From: an uncultured Bacteroidia bacterium
GTDB lineage: Bacteria; Bacteroidota; Bacteroidia; Bacteroidales; UBA932
Assembly: GCA_902789395.1 (NCBI GenBank)
Contig: CADANY010000007.1
Coordinates: 1-64,000 of the forward strand
Direction of reading: 5' to 3'
Length of the DNA stretch: 64,000 bases
A program made the position numbers and the translations under genes. This document shows positions 1-9,380 of the stretch, piece after piece. The first letter of the stretch is position 1. Each line of letters starts with the position of its first letter. Under the pieces are notes generated by a model. That model ran no database searches. It worked only from the letters and a program-made list of their open reading frames with translations, and was not told the origin of the DNA.

Positions 1-182
1 GTTTCAACTTCATATTCGGAAACTGGTCGGCAAAGAGACAGGATTTCCCAGAATAACGGATCTTGCTGGGATTCCGTCAATGTGACTGGATCCGGTCTGC
101 CTCTTCGTTGATAAATAAAAAGAGCCACACCCGCTAAAACCAGGAGGATAATCAAAACAGTTTTGGTAGACATTATTCTCAT
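1..182 (-). CDS. Membrane-anchored protein, C-terminus beyond window edge
   Basis: An open frame runs leftwards from ATG at 182 and is still open at base 1, giving about 60 residues. The N-terminus is a short polar stretch, then a hydrophobic segment (residues about 8-24, VLIILLVLAGVALFIY), then a positive QRRGR stop-transfer sequence. This is a typical single N-in membrane anchor with the rest of the protein outside the membrane. A second ATG at 173 (MSTKTV) is an equally good start. A TATCTTTG -7 box lies 26 bases upstream. I recognise no family in the visible part. It may belong to the same cargo segment as the neighbouring five-helix membrane protein, but the two are separately transcribed. 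Confidence 0.6.
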   Translation of the reverse strand, partial: MRIMSTKTVLIILLVLAGVALFIYQRRGRPDPVTLTESQQDPLFWEILSLCRPVSEYEVE

Positions 183-207
183 TGTTGGATTTCACATGCA
201 TCTTTGG

Positions 208-215
208 CAAAGATA
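208..215 (-). promoter_or_regulatory. Candidate -7 promoter box
   Basis: On the minus strand this reads TATCTTTG, matching the Bacteroidota TAnnTTTG box. It sits 26 bases upstream of the ATG of the truncated membrane protein. No clear -33 TTTG is seen at the expected distance. Confidence 0.4.
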
Positions 216-443
216 AGAAAAAAAGAAAGCCGGTCATTTCTGCGAGGCGTTTGGAGACCAAACACTTAAATTCTCGAACCTTCTGGAAGATCTCCTGAAG
301 GTTGAAAGATTCTTGCAAAATGTTGAAAATCAAGGAAGTGTGAATTTGACAGAAATGGAAGGTTCACAGAAATAGACCTTGAAAACTGTGAAAATAGTGG
401 GGACGAAAATTGGTATTATCTCATTATCGCCAAGTCGTCATTT

Positions 444-1283
444 TTATCCTGCCGAATACCATTCCACAACGAAAATGAGTGCCGTGACGAGAATAAAGAC
501 CAAAAGCAACCCACCAAGAATTGTGAAAATCCGTCCTTTCATGGAAAGCGCAGGGTCAATGTGCATGGTATTGTACAAATGGTATAGATAGAGAAACATA
601 AAACCGAATAGAAGGCCGTAGAAGACGAGGATAAATCCGAAGACCGGCCATTTCCCCAGGGCAATGAGAATTGTCCCGAGAATCCCAGCCAATGCTGAAA
701 AACAAAGCCGAAGAAAAGCTCTCTTTTTGGACCATGCCAGTGTCCCTGGACTGCCCGGAACAAAGTCTTCATCTTCAACTTGTTCCGCATCCTTTTCTTC
801 AAGAAAGACTTCAGGAGCAAAGTGTGATTCGATAGCCCCTTTCAGTCGCTTATCCATATGACCGATTCCAAACTCTTTGACCTCTCCGGAAATGAGCGTC
901 AAGATTAAAACAGTAGTCTTCTCCTTGTAAACGAAAGTGGCATTCTGGATGTCCTTCCATCGAATTTCGTCATCTAAGGCCTTGAGAGAGTAAGGGAACG
1001 TTTGACGGTGAAGATGGAACTTGATCCTGTTGTCGGTCAACGTGACCGTATCATTCCTTTCATCGATACAGAGATAGGCTAAAAGAACGAACCCGAGTGT
1101 AACTGCGCCAAACACAAGGAGAATTACCAGGATACCAAGGAGGGCATTATTGGAGTTGAACAGGGCTTTACTTACATAAAAGAACAAACCGACGAAAACC
1201 AGAGCAATCAAGATGCCCACCGGCCCCATCGATTTCGTAAAGTTGCTCGTTTTGTAGATTCTTTTCATGCTATCATCGTCCAT
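444..1283 (-). CDS. Multi-pass membrane protein with a central soluble (PH-like?) domain
   Basis: About 279 residues. Two hydrophobic helices near the N-terminus (GPVGILIALVFVGLFFYV and a second about 15 residues on) are followed by a soluble segment of about 120 residues rich in beta-type sequence, an acidic stretch (EEKDAEQVEDEDF), and three more helices at the C-terminus. A soluble beta domain between membrane helices recalls bacterial PH-domain/YdbT-type proteins, but that is inference. The frame is open further upstream. I chose ATG 1283, with ATG 1268 as an alternative, because a TATCTTTG box at 1286-1293 would start the transcript around 1279. The IS30 copy ends 67 bases upstream and may have replaced the original upstream DNA. 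Confidence 0.6.
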   Translation of the reverse strand: MDDDSMKRIYKTSNFTKSMGPVGILIALVFVGLFFYVSKALFNSNNALLGILVILLVFGAVTLGFVLLAYLCIDERNDTVTLTDNRIKFHLHRQTFPYSLKALDDEIRWKDIQNATFVYKEKTTVLILTLISGEVKEFGIGHMDKRLKGAIESHFAPEVFLEEKDAEQVEDEDFVPGSPGTLAWSKKRAFLRLCFSALAGILGTILIALGKWPVFGFILVFYGLLFGFMFLYLYHLYNTMHIDPALSMKGRIFTILGGLLLVFILVTALIFVVEWYSAG

Positions 1284-1350
1284 TACAAAGATACGAAAGA
1301 TATCGTAATTCAAATACTTGATTATTTGGTCATAAGGTGAATTCAATTTA

Positions 1351-2408
1351 GAAGTGCAACACACTTCAAAAGTCAAATTTTAATAATTGTTTACAATATT
1401 CCAACGGTGTCCTGTAACCCAAAGACTTACGGGGCCTGTGGTTCAGTTTCCATTCTATCTCGGCAAGCATCTCATCAGTCAGCTCGCTGAAGTCCGTGCC
1501 CTTGGGGATGTACTGGCGTATCAGCCCGTTTGTGTTCTCGTTTGCACCACGCTCCCAAGAGTGGTATGGGCGTGCGAAGTAGAAATCGGCATCGAGTCCC
1601 TTCGCAATCTCCTTATGGCGGGCGAATTCCTTTCCGTTGTCAGCCGTTATCGTATGTATCTTGTCCTTATAAGGTAGCAGCGCCTCGATTGCCGTGCTGG
1701 CCAGCGGGGTGGCTTCTTTCCCTGCAAGCCTGCGGATCAGCACCAAATGTGTGCACCGGTCGTTCGTCGTCATGATGGCACCCTTGTGGTTCCTGCCAAT
1801 CATCGTGTCTATCTCAAAGTCTCCAAAACGCTTCTTCTCATCTACAACCGACGGCCTCAGCGATATGTCAACCCGGTCCTGGATGCCCCCCCCTGGATTT
1901 GTACAGGCTGTCTCGTCTTCGTTTACGTCGCCCGTGATGCCTGAGGTTGCGGGCCATCTCGTCGTTGCCACGGCGCTTCTCCTGCCAGATCCACCGGTAG
2001 ATTGTCTCCGCACATACCATCTCTTCTCCCTTTAACCGGAACCGACCGCAGATCTGCTCCGGACTGTACTGGCCATACACGATGAACCTCCTCACGGTCC
2101 GCTTCATCTCGTCGGTGAACTTCAGGTAGTGGCGCCGGGTCTTCATCCTCCTTTCGTACTTCTTTTGGGCCAGTTGCCATCGGTACCGATGGTAGCCACG
2201 CCTATCGCAGTTCCTGCGAATCTCACGGCTCACTGTACCCGTACTGACACCTATCACTTCACCTATCTCCCTTAAACTCATCGGTGTCTGCAGCAACACC
2301 TCTATCGTATATCGCTGCTCCTTTGTCAAATGCTTGTATCCCATCCTCAGTCGCTTTTCTGGTTATGACAGTAAAGTTATCCTGTCATGCTTCAAAGCGT
2401 TGCACTTC
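1351..2408 (-). mobile_element. IS30-family insertion sequence
   Basis: About 1,058 bp, bounded by perfect 10-bp inverted repeats: GAAGTGCAAC at 1351-1360 and its complement at 2399-2408. Almost all of it is one IS30-type transposase frame on the minus strand, split by a frameshift. Size and layout fit the IS30 family (about 1.0-1.25 kb, single transposase gene). I could not identify a convincing 2-3 bp target duplication, so the true ends may extend a few bases beyond the repeats. Confidence 0.8.
1366..2344 (-). pseudogene. IS30 transposase, frameshifted in a G8 run
   Basis: Two overlapping frames together make one transposase. The upstream part (2344 to 1868) has the N-terminal helix-turn-helix (LTKEQRYTIEVLLQ, then REIGEVIGVSTGTVSREIRR). 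The downstream part (from about 1890 to 1366) has the DDE integrase core: D in FEIDTMIG, D in TITADNGKEF and E in RGANENTNG. The frames meet at a run of eight G (plus-strand C at 1886-1893). Deleting one G gives a continuous frame of 325 residues, normal for IS30. This is either a real inactivating frameshift, a homopolymer assembly error, or a slippage site making a fusion product. IS30 elements normally use a single uninterrupted frame. Confidence 0.8.
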
Positions 2409-2538
2409 AGAGTAGAATCCAGCTAGGGAGATGCTTGCAATCACTGCAAAATGATGATTCGGCGTCTTCTTGAGGGGTAGTTTGAAGACAAGTTCCAAAG
2501 TTAATGGTACCTCTGTCGGATAATTGTACAAAAAGCGT

Positions 2539-2546
2539 TATTTTTG
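2539..2546 (+). promoter_or_regulatory. Candidate -7 box for the hsdRMS operon
   Basis: TATTTTTG matches TAnnTTTG and ends 37 bases before the hsdR ATG. TTG at 2524-2526 is too close for a standard -33 element. The right end of the IS30 copy is about 130 bases upstream, so the promoter lies outside the insertion. Confidence 0.4.
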
Positions 2547-2583
2547 TAAGAATGAGCATCCCTAATTAATTGCATTAAGCGAA

Positions 2584-5409
2584 ATGACGGCACAAAGCGA
2601 ACAAGCGCTTGAAAACGGGTTGATTGCGACCTTGCAGGACATGAGCTATGAGTATGTCCAGATCAAGGAGGAGACCAACCTGTATAGTAATTTCAAGACG
2701 CAGTTGGAAAAGCATAATGCCAAAAAGCTGGCCGAGATAGGTCGCACGGCGTTTACCGATAAGGAGTTTGAAAAGATTTGCATCTACCTTGAAGGTGGTA
2801 CTCTCTTCGAGAAATCCAAGAAACTCCGCGACCTCTTCCCGATGGAGACCGAGGACGGTCAGCACCGTATTTGGGTGGAGTTTTTGAACAAGAATCGCTG
2901 GTGCCAGAACGAGTTCCAGGTATCCAATCAGATTACCATGGAAGGTCGAAAGACCTGCCGTTACGATGTCACCATCCTTATTAACGGCCTACCGCTCGTA
3001 CAGATTGAGCTCAAGAAACGTGGCGTTGAACTGAAGCAGGCTTATAACCAAGTACAGCGCTATCAAAAGACATCTTTCCGCGGCCTGTTCGACTACATTC
3101 AACTGTTTGTCATTTCCAACGGCGTCAATACACGCTATTTTGCCAATAATCCCAATTGCGGATACAAGTTCACCTTCAATTGGACGCTGCCCAACAACGA
3201 ACCCGTCAATGACCTCAGCCAGTTCGCTGCACACTTCTTCGACAAATGTACCCTGGGCAAGATGATTTCCAAATACATCGTCCTGCACGAGGGAGACAAA
3301 TGCCTGATGGTACTCCGCCCGTACCAATACTACGCCGTGGAGAAGATTCTTGACCGCGTCCAGAACACCAACAAGAACGGCTACATCTGGCACACTACCG
3401 GTGCCGGCAAGACGCTGACCTCCTTCAAGGCGGCGCAGCTGGTCGCCGAATTGGATGGGATCGACAAGGTCCTCTTTGTAGTTGACCGCCACGATCTGGA
3501 TACCCAGACCAAGAGCGAATACGAGGCTTTCGAGCCAGGCGCTGTGGACGGCACCGATGATACCTACGAGCTGGTAAAGCGCCTTAACTCCGACAAGAAA
3601 ATCATCCTCACAACCATCCAGAAGCTGAACACCGCCATCAAGAAGGACTTCTACAACAAGCGGATTCAGGACCTCCGCGACAAGAAGTTTGTGATGATTT
3701 TTGACGAGTGCCACCGCAGCCATTTCGGCGAGTGTCACCGGAACATCGTGAACTTCTTCCGGAACCTTCAGATATTCGGATTCACTGGCACGCCCATCTT
3801 CCCGGAGAACGCCAAGCAGGACATCACCACATTCGAGGTCTTCGGAGAATGTCTCCATAAGTACATGATCAAGGATGCCATTGCGGATGAAAACGTCCTA
3901 GGCTTCCTCGTGGAATACTATCACGGCAAGCTGGATGCAAATGAGCAGAGCGATGTCCGGATGAAAACCATCGCGGAGTTCATCGTCAATAACTTCCGTA
4001 AATCTACCTTCGACGGCGAATTCAACGCACTCTTTGCCGTGCAGTCCGTCCCGATGCTGCTCAAATACTACAAGATCTTCAAGGACCTTCAGCCGGACAT
4101 CAAGATAGCCGCTATCTTCACCTACGCCCCCAATGTCAGTCAGGATGACGCCAAGACCGGCATGAACCAGGGCTTCGAGACGGATTCTGTGCAGGCGGAC
4201 GAGCTGCAGGCCATCATGGATGACTACAATGCCCATTTCGGAACGGCGTTCACTACCGACAATTTCGGCGCCTATTACGACGACATCAACGAGCGAATGA
4301 AGAAGCGCAAGGCTGGTATGGAACCCATTGACCTTCTTTTAGTGGTGGGCATGTTCCTGACCGGTTTTGACGCCAAGAAACTCAATACCCTCTACGTAGA
4401 CAAGAATCTGGAGTACCACGGACTCCTGCAGGCATTCAGCCGCACCAACCGCATCCTGAACGAAAAGAAGCGCTTTGGCAAAATCCTCTGTTTCCGTGAC
4501 CTCAAGGCAAAAGTGGACGAATCCCTGAAGCTCTTCTGCGACGGCGATCCCAATGTGGGTGTCCAGCGTCCGGAGTTCAAGCAGGTCAAACGTGAACTGA
4601 ATGAGCTCAGCGAAGCATTCCTGCAGAAGTATCCCACCATGGAATCCGTGGATGCCCTCAAGAGCGAATACGACAAGAAGAAATACCTCCTGGCTTTCCG
4701 TGATATCATCAAGAAGCGCGCTGAAATCCAGATTTATGAGGATTTCGACGCAGATGACCCCGGCCTTATCCTTACCGAGCAAGAGTACAACGACTACCGC
4801 TCCAAGTATCTGGATATGACCGTCGGCTTCATAAAGGAAGATAATCCAGAGGAGCCTGCTCTGATTGAAGAACCTGATGTCGAATATGGGCCTGAAGGCA
4901 AGTTGGAAGATATCGATTTCTGCCTGGAACTGCTGCACAGCGACGTCATCAACGTGGCTTACATTCTTTCCCTCATCAGCAACCTGAATCCTTCCGATGA
5001 AGACTATGAGCAGAAGCGTCAGGAGATTTTGGACACCATGATCAAGGATGCCACCATGCGCAAGAAGACCCGTCTCATTGACGGCTTCATTAAAGCCAAT
5101 GTGGACCACGATAAGGAAGGTTTCCAGCGGGCCAAGTCAGACGGCACCATGGACTTGGAAACGCGCCTTAAGGATTATATCATTGAAAAGAAGACAGAGG
5201 CCGTCGAAGATTTGGCTATGGTCGAGGGCGTAGATGCGGAAGCGCTGGGCAAGTATATGTCCGAATACGATTACCTTGGCCGTGAGAAGCCGGAAATCAT
5301 CCAGGAAGCCGTCCGCAAGAAAAAGATGGGCCTGCTGGCCAGGAGCGCCACCGTGCGACGCATCGTCGAGAAGATGCGTGAAATCATTGAACTTTTTAGT
5401 TGGGAATAA
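2584..5409 (+). CDS. hsdR: Type I restriction enzyme R subunit
   Basis: 941 residues, normal for HsdR. This is the ATP-driven DNA translocase and endonuclease subunit of a type I restriction-modification complex (R2M2S). The N-terminal nuclease domain carries the PD-(D/E)xK-type motif IELKK at about 141-145. The helicase core follows: Walker A TGAGKT at about 272-277, DEAD-box variant DECH at 374-377 and motif III TGTP at 401-404, with SF2 motif VI-like sequence near FSRTNRI. The C-terminal part would bind the methylase. The start ATGACGGCACAAAGC follows the -7 box by 37 bases. It is followed 17 bases later by hsdM on the same strand, so hsdR, hsdM and hsdS form one operon. No truncation is visible. 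Confidence 0.95.
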   Translation: MTAQSEQALENGLIATLQDMSYEYVQIKEETNLYSNFKTQLEKHNAKKLAEIGRTAFTDKEFEKICIYLEGGTLFEKSKKLRDLFPMETEDGQHRIWVEFLNKNRWCQNEFQVSNQITMEGRKTCRYDVTILINGLPLVQIELKKRGVELKQAYNQVQRYQKTSFRGLFDYIQLFVISNGVNTRYFANNPNCGYKFTFNWTLPNNEPVNDLSQFAAHFFDKCTLGKMISKYIVLHEGDKCLMVLRPYQYYAVEKILDRVQNTNKNGYIWHTTGAGKTLTSFKAAQLVAELDGIDKVLFVVDRHDLDTQTKSEYEAFEPGAVDGTDDTYELVKRLNSDKKIILTTIQKLNTAIKKDFYNKRIQDLRDKKFVMIFDECHRSHFGECHRNIVNFFRNLQIFGFTGTPIFPENAKQDITTFEVFGECLHKYMIKDAIADENVLGFLVEYYHGKLDANEQSDVRMKTIAEFIVNNFRKSTFDGEFNALFAVQSVPMLLKYYKIFKDLQPDIKIAAIFTYAPNVSQDDAKTGMNQGFETDSVQADELQAIMDDYNAHFGTAFTTDNFGAYYDDINERMKKRKAGMEPIDLLLVVGMFLTGFDAKKLNTLYVDKNLEYHGLLQAFSRTNRILNEKKRFGKILCFRDLKAKVDESLKLFCDGDPNVGVQRPEFKQVKRELNELSEAFLQKYPTMESVDALKSEYDKKKYLLAFRDIIKKRAEIQIYEDFDADDPGLILTEQEYNDYRSKYLDMTVGFIKEDNPEEPALIEEPDVEYGPEGKLEDIDFCLELLHSDVINVAYILSLISNLNPSDEDYEQKRQEILDTMIKDATMRKKTRLIDGFIKANVDHDKEGFQRAKSDGTMDLETRLKDYIIEKKTEAVEDLAMVEGVDAEALGKYMSEYDYLGREKPEIIQEAVRKKKMGLLARSATVRRIVEKMREIIELFSWE

Positions 5410-5426
5410 AAGGCTTACACTGTAAT

Positions 5427-6968
5427 ATGAGCGAAGAATTGCAACAGAAACTCCGTACCCAGCTTTGGGACGTTGCCAATAAACTCCGGGGAAATATGAC
5501 CGCCGGTGACTTCATGTATTTCACCCTCGGTTTCATTTTCTACAAGTACCTTTCCGAGAAGATTGAGCTGTACATCGACGATCAGCTCAGCGAGGACGGT
5601 CTCACCTTCAAGCAAGCCTGGGCCTCCGACGAAGAGGAACTGAAAGCGGAAATCCAGCGCATCTGCATGGAAGACCTTGGCTACTTCATCGAGCCGGAGT
5701 TCCTGTATTCTTCCATCATCGAAAGCATCGGCCACAAGGAGAACATCCTGCCCCAGCTGGAGCGCAGCCTCAAGAAGATTGAGGACAGCACCATTGGTCA
5801 CGAGAGTGGGGACGATTTCGGGGGTCTGTTCTCAGACATCGACCTGGCCTCACCGAAGCTGGGCAAGACGGCGGATGACAAGAACAAACTCATCAGTGAC
5901 GTGCTGGTGGCTCTCAACGGTATCGACTTCGGTCTGGAGGACGCTCAGGATATTGACATTCTGGGTGATGCCTACGAGTATATGATTGGACAGTTTGCTG
6001 CCGGCGCCGGCAAAAAGGCGGGTGAGTTCTACACGCCCCAGGAAGTGAGTACCATCCTTTCCGAAATTGTAATCACCGGCAAAACCCGCCTCAAGACGGT
6101 GTACGACCCCACTTGCGGCTCCGGATCTCTGCTGCTCCGCACGGCCCGTGGCGGTAACGCAGACGAAATCTTCGGTCAGGAAAAGAACCCTACCACCTTT
6201 AACCTGGCCAGGATGAACATGCTGCTGCACGGCGTCAAATACAAGGACTTTGACATCGAGAATGGCGATACGCTGGAGAAAGATGAGTTTGGTGACCGCC
6301 AGTTTGACGCGGTGGTTGCAAATCCTCCCTTCTCAGCCGAGTGGTCCGCTGATGCCAAGTTTAACAACGATGACCGTTTCAGCAAGGCCGGTGTCCTGGC
6401 ACCGAAATCAAAAGCAGACTACGCCTTCATCCTCCATATGATTTATCACCTTAATGAAGGCGGTACAATGGCTTGCGTGGCTCCTCACGGCGTCCTGTTC
6501 CGTGGCGCGGCGGAAGGTAAGATCCGTCAGTTCCTCATCGAGAAGAAGAATTACATCGACGCAATCATCGGCCTCCCGGCCAATATCTTCTACGGCACCA
6601 GCATCCCGACCTGTATCCTGGTGATGAAGAAATGCCGCAAGGAGGATGACAACATCCTGTTCATTGACGCTAGCAAGGAATTTGAGAAGGTCAAAACACA
6701 GAACAAACTTCGCCAGGAGCACATCGACAAGATTGTCAGCACTTACCGGGAGCGCAAGGAGATTGAGAAATACAGCCACTGCGCCTCTCTGCAGGAAATC
6801 AGGGATAACGACTACAATCTTAACATCCCACGCTATGTGGATACTTTCGAAGAGGAAGAAGAGATCGACATCAAGGCTGTTATGAGTGAGATCAAGGAAC
6901 TTGAGGCCAAACGCGCTGAGCTGGACGCGCAGATCGATGTGTACCTCAAGGAACTCGGCATCATCTAA
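5427..6968 (+). CDS. hsdM: Type I restriction-modification methyltransferase subunit
   Basis: 513 residues. N6-adenine methyltransferase subunit that with HsdS modifies the recognition sequence and with HsdR forms the restriction complex. The N-terminal HsdM helical domain starts MSEELQQKLRTQLWDVANKLRG. The SAM-binding region begins FYTPQEVS at about 201, motif I DPTCGSGSLL at 227-236, and the catalytic motif NPPF at 299-302. The frame is open further upstream from 5400 (overlapping hsdR), but MSEEL at 5427 is the usual HsdM start. The last ~30 residues are coiled-coil-like (EIKELEAKRAELDAQIDVY), as expected for contact with HsdS. hsdS begins 35 bases downstream. Confidence 0.95.
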   Translation: MSEELQQKLRTQLWDVANKLRGNMTAGDFMYFTLGFIFYKYLSEKIELYIDDQLSEDGLTFKQAWASDEEELKAEIQRICMEDLGYFIEPEFLYSSIIESIGHKENILPQLERSLKKIEDSTIGHESGDDFGGLFSDIDLASPKLGKTADDKNKLISDVLVALNGIDFGLEDAQDIDILGDAYEYMIGQFAAGAGKKAGEFYTPQEVSTILSEIVITGKTRLKTVYDPTCGSGSLLLRTARGGNADEIFGQEKNPTTFNLARMNMLLHGVKYKDFDIENGDTLEKDEFGDRQFDAVVANPPFSAEWSADAKFNNDDRFSKAGVLAPKSKADYAFILHMIYHLNEGGTMACVAPHGVLFRGAAEGKIRQFLIEKKNYIDAIIGLPANIFYGTSIPTCILVMKKCRKEDDNILFIDASKEFEKVKTQNKLRQEHIDKIVSTYRERKEIEKYSHCASLQEIRDNDYNLNIPRYVDTFEEEEEIDIKAVMSEIKELEAKRAELDAQIDVYLKELGII

Positions 6969-7003
6969 TCCCTAATCAAGAATTTGACTGACAGACAATC
7001 GTT

Positions 7004-8185
7004 ATGAGTGATACTCAGAAACATACAAAGCCTAATGTCCCGAATTTGAGATTCCCGGGGTTTGAGGGTGAATGGGAAGAATACGTAAACGAGAAGCTTT
7101 TTTCTATCACAAAGGAAAAGAATAAAACACGTCAATACAACACTGTCCTCTCTGCTAGCCAAACAGAAGGGATGGTTGAGAGAGATAGCTTAGGTATCGA
7201 TATTAAATTTGAGGCAGAGAGCGTTTCGGGATACAAAGTTGTAAAACCCGGGGAGTACGTCATTCACTTACGCTCGTTTCAAGGAGGTTTCGCTTTTTCC
7301 AATAAGATAGGTATCTGTAGCCCAGCTTACACTATACTTCATCCTCACGAGGCCCTCTCTTATGGATTTTTACGGGAGTATTTTATGTCCCAAAAGTTCA
7401 TAGACTCATTAAGAATAGTTACTTACGGGATAAGAGATGGTAAATCAATCTCAGTTGAAGAATGGATGAAACTGAAAACATCTATACCGAAATCTCTAAT
7501 AGAGCAGCAAAAAATCAGTAGCTTCTTAAACTTAATAGACGAACGAATCTCCATCCAAAACAAGGTAATTGAGGATTTAATCTGTATAAAGAGCTCAACA
7601 ACAAAGAGACTTTTAAATACTCGTGATATACCTGGACAAATCGTAACGCTTGGTGAGATAACCGAGGTTATCTCTAGGCGAAATAAGAATAGAACGATCT
7701 ATCCTATGTATTCGGTCACAAATGATAGAGGTTTTATTCCACAGTCAGAACAGTTTGAGGACCGTGAAATGGTAGGAGAAGATATCGGAGCCTACAGAAT
7801 TATTCAGAAAGGAGAAATCGCCTATAATCCCGCAAGAATCAATGTGGGCTCCATCGCTTTGTACAAGGAAGAGCAGCCATGTATGATAAGTTCCTTATAT
7901 GTCTGTATTCGAGTCAGACCGGGAGTTTGTGAAAAATGGCTGATTCAAGTCTTGCAGAGTGAGCAACTCATAAACTACTATAATCTTTACGCAGAAGGAG
8001 GAGTTCGGTTATATCTATTTTATCCCAATTTCTCAAAGATAAAAGTCTTTATGCCCGCCTTTGAGCAGCAAAAGAAGATAGCAGATGCTCTTGAAGCTAT
8101 TGAATCAAAGATTGAATTGGAGAAGTCAGTTTTAGTCAGGTACCATCTGGCGAAGCAAGCCCTTTTGAGTCAGCTCTTTATATGA
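7004..8185 (+). CDS. hsdS: Type I restriction specificity subunit, expressed copy
   Basis: 393 residues with the standard two target-recognition domains: TRD1 at roughly 15-165, a conserved helical spacer (IDERISIQNKVIEDLI) near 180-195, TRD2 at roughly 205-360, and a C-terminal helical segment ending LLSQLFI. It decides the DNA sequence recognised by the M and R subunits. The first nine codons (MSDTQKHTK) lie outside the inverted repeat at 7031, so the operon promoter and start codon stay fixed while everything downstream can be exchanged with the oppositely oriented copy at 8178-9314. The two genes converge and overlap by 8 bases at their stops. Confidence 0.93.
   Translation: MSDTQKHTKPNVPNLRFPGFEGEWEEYVNEKLFSITKEKNKTRQYNTVLSASQTEGMVERDSLGIDIKFEAESVSGYKVVKPGEYVIHLRSFQGGFAFSNKIGICSPAYTILHPHEALSYGFLREYFMSQKFIDSLRIVTYGIRDGKSISVEEWMKLKTSIPKSLIEQQKISSFLNLIDERISIQNKVIEDLICIKSSTTKRLLNTRDIPGQIVTLGEITEVISRRNKNRTIYPMYSVTNDRGFIPQSEQFEDREMVGEDIGAYRIIQKGEIAYNPARINVGSIALYKEEQPCMISSLYVCIRVRPGVCEKWLIQVLQSEQLINYYNLYAEGGVRLYLFYPNFSKIKVFMPAFEQQKKIADALEAIESKIELEKSVLVRYHLAKQALLSQLFI
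7031..7075 (+). repeat. hsdS inversion site, left outer repeat
   Basis: A 45-bp segment at the 5' end of the expressed hsdS is repeated in inverted orientation at 9285-9329 with two mismatches. The first 29 bp (7031-7059 against 9301-9329) are identical. It encodes NVPNLRFPGFEGEW in the active gene. Recombination between the two copies would invert the 2.2 kb between them and exchange the complete coding bodies. Confidence 0.9.
7551..7572 (+). repeat. hsdS inversion site, central repeat (active copy)
   Basis: 22 bp encoding the conserved spacer (SIQNKVIE) between the two TRDs. It is identical, in inverted orientation, to 8791-8812 in the silent copy. Recombination here would swap only the second TRD and 3' end, giving hybrid specificities. 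Confidence 0.75.
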
Positions 8186-9314
8186 ATAACTGCTGAAGCA
8201 GGTATTCTTTCTGTATGAGTATTTGACACAGATAGAACTCTTCTATTTCAATTCTCTTTGCCAGAGAGTTTATCGTAAAAACTATCCGGGAAAGGTCTTT
8301 AGGTCCCGGCAAGCACACTTGATTATCCAAGAAATGCTGATTTGTTATGTTGATGGTGTTCTTCGCCCCCTTTTGAATTAGTTTTCTCAGATAGTTTTGG
8401 ACATTCTGGGGACTACAGAAGAGATAATGTAGGTACGTGCCAATCTCTAATGATTTGGGTTCATATACTCCATACAAAGGAGAAACCGCTACTGTTTTCT
8501 TAATATTACTCTGTTTAATGATTCCAAATGGAAAAGCGCCTGTCGGGCTTTTTGTATAAACAATATCCCCTTCTTTAACGACATGATAATGACTAGTCTC
8601 TTTTGCGGCAAAAGAGCGACCAAGGTATTCCACCTGGTTTATAACACCTTTGCTCACGGAAACAGAGCAAATATCATAGCCACAGGTATTTAATTCTTTA
8701 CGCTCCGTCATTATCTCTCTCAAATAAACACGCGAAGAAGAGTTCCTTTGAGATTGCTGAATAATCGCTCGGATTAAGGATTGATATCGATCAATTACCT
8801 TGTTTTGGATGGCGATGCGCTTATCTATGTTATCTAGAAGCGAGCTTATTCTGAATTGTTCTGGTAGTGCTGGTATACAACAGTGGAGGGATAGAAAAGC
8901 ATCTCTATCAATACCAGGAATGAGTCCTGTTGCCTTTTGTTTCAAATTTGGTATTATTGACGATATCAAATAATACAAAAAAGGTTGGAACACATTGTTA
9001 TATGCACGAATTCCCATTATCTGACGTGCAATATGAGCTTGCTCCACATTCGCTAGCTTTCCAAGGCTTCCAACACCAGATCCTTTGCAGACAAGGAGGA
9101 TATCATCCCTTTTAGCTATCCTTTTCGGGTTACTTGTCCAGCGATTAAGAACGATACCTTCTTCACAAAGCGAGCTCGCACCTGTCACATATGGATACTC
9201 TGACGGAATGCTATCCGAGTAATCATCGGGATTCAAATCTTGTCCAGACATTAACTGAGAGATTTCCCCGAGGGATATCATCTTCCATTCTCCCTCAAAT
9301 CCCGGGAATCTCAA
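8178..9314 (-). CDS. hsdS: Silent inverted hsdS (no own start region)
   Basis: 378 residues from the first ATG in frame, with the same layout as the active hsdS: conserved N-terminal RFPGFEGEW, TRD1, spacer IDKRIAIQNKVID, TRD2 and C-terminal LLQQLFI. The TRD sequences differ from those of the active gene, so it encodes another specificity. It lies on the opposite strand, without a promoter I can see and without the nine start codons found in front of the active copy. It therefore acts as an archive that becomes expressed after inversion at the 45-bp repeats. A partial exchange at the 22-bp central repeats is also possible. Confidence 0.9.
   Translation of the reverse strand: MRFPGFEGEWKMISLGEISQLMSGQDLNPDDYSDSIPSEYPYVTGASSLCEEGIVLNRWTSNPKRIAKRDDILLVCKGSGVGSLGKLANVEQAHIARQIMGIRAYNNVFQPFLYYLISSIIPNLKQKATGLIPGIDRDAFLSLHCCIPALPEQFRISSLLDNIDKRIAIQNKVIDRYQSLIRAIIQQSQRNSSSRVYLREIMTERKELNTCGYDICSVSVSKGVINQVEYLGRSFAAKETSHYHVVKEGDIVYTKSPTGAFPFGIIKQSNIKKTVAVSPLYGVYEPKSLEIGTYLHYLFCSPQNVQNYLRKLIQKGAKNTINITNQHFLDNQVCLPGPKDLSRIVFTINSLAKRIEIEEFYLCQILIQKEYLLQQLFI
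8791..8812 (-). repeat. hsdS inversion site, central repeat (silent copy)
   Basis: Inverted partner of 7551-7572, 22 identical bp in the inter-TRD spacer of the silent hsdS. Confidence 0.75.
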
Positions 9315-9329
9315 ATTCGGGACATTAGG
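9285..9329 (-). repeat. hsdS inversion site, right outer repeat
   Basis: Inverted partner of 7031-7075, with two mismatches in 45 bp. The recombinase gene starts 52 bases further right. Confidence 0.9.
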
Positions 9330-9380
9330 GATGATGTCGGCCGATAGCCGGAACTTTGTGTTTTTAACCCGTATTATACC

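Noticed and set aside
10..333. 107-codon minus-strand frame at the left edge
   Set aside because: Overlaps in another frame the truncated membrane protein, whose hydrophobic anchor and promoter make it the better gene.
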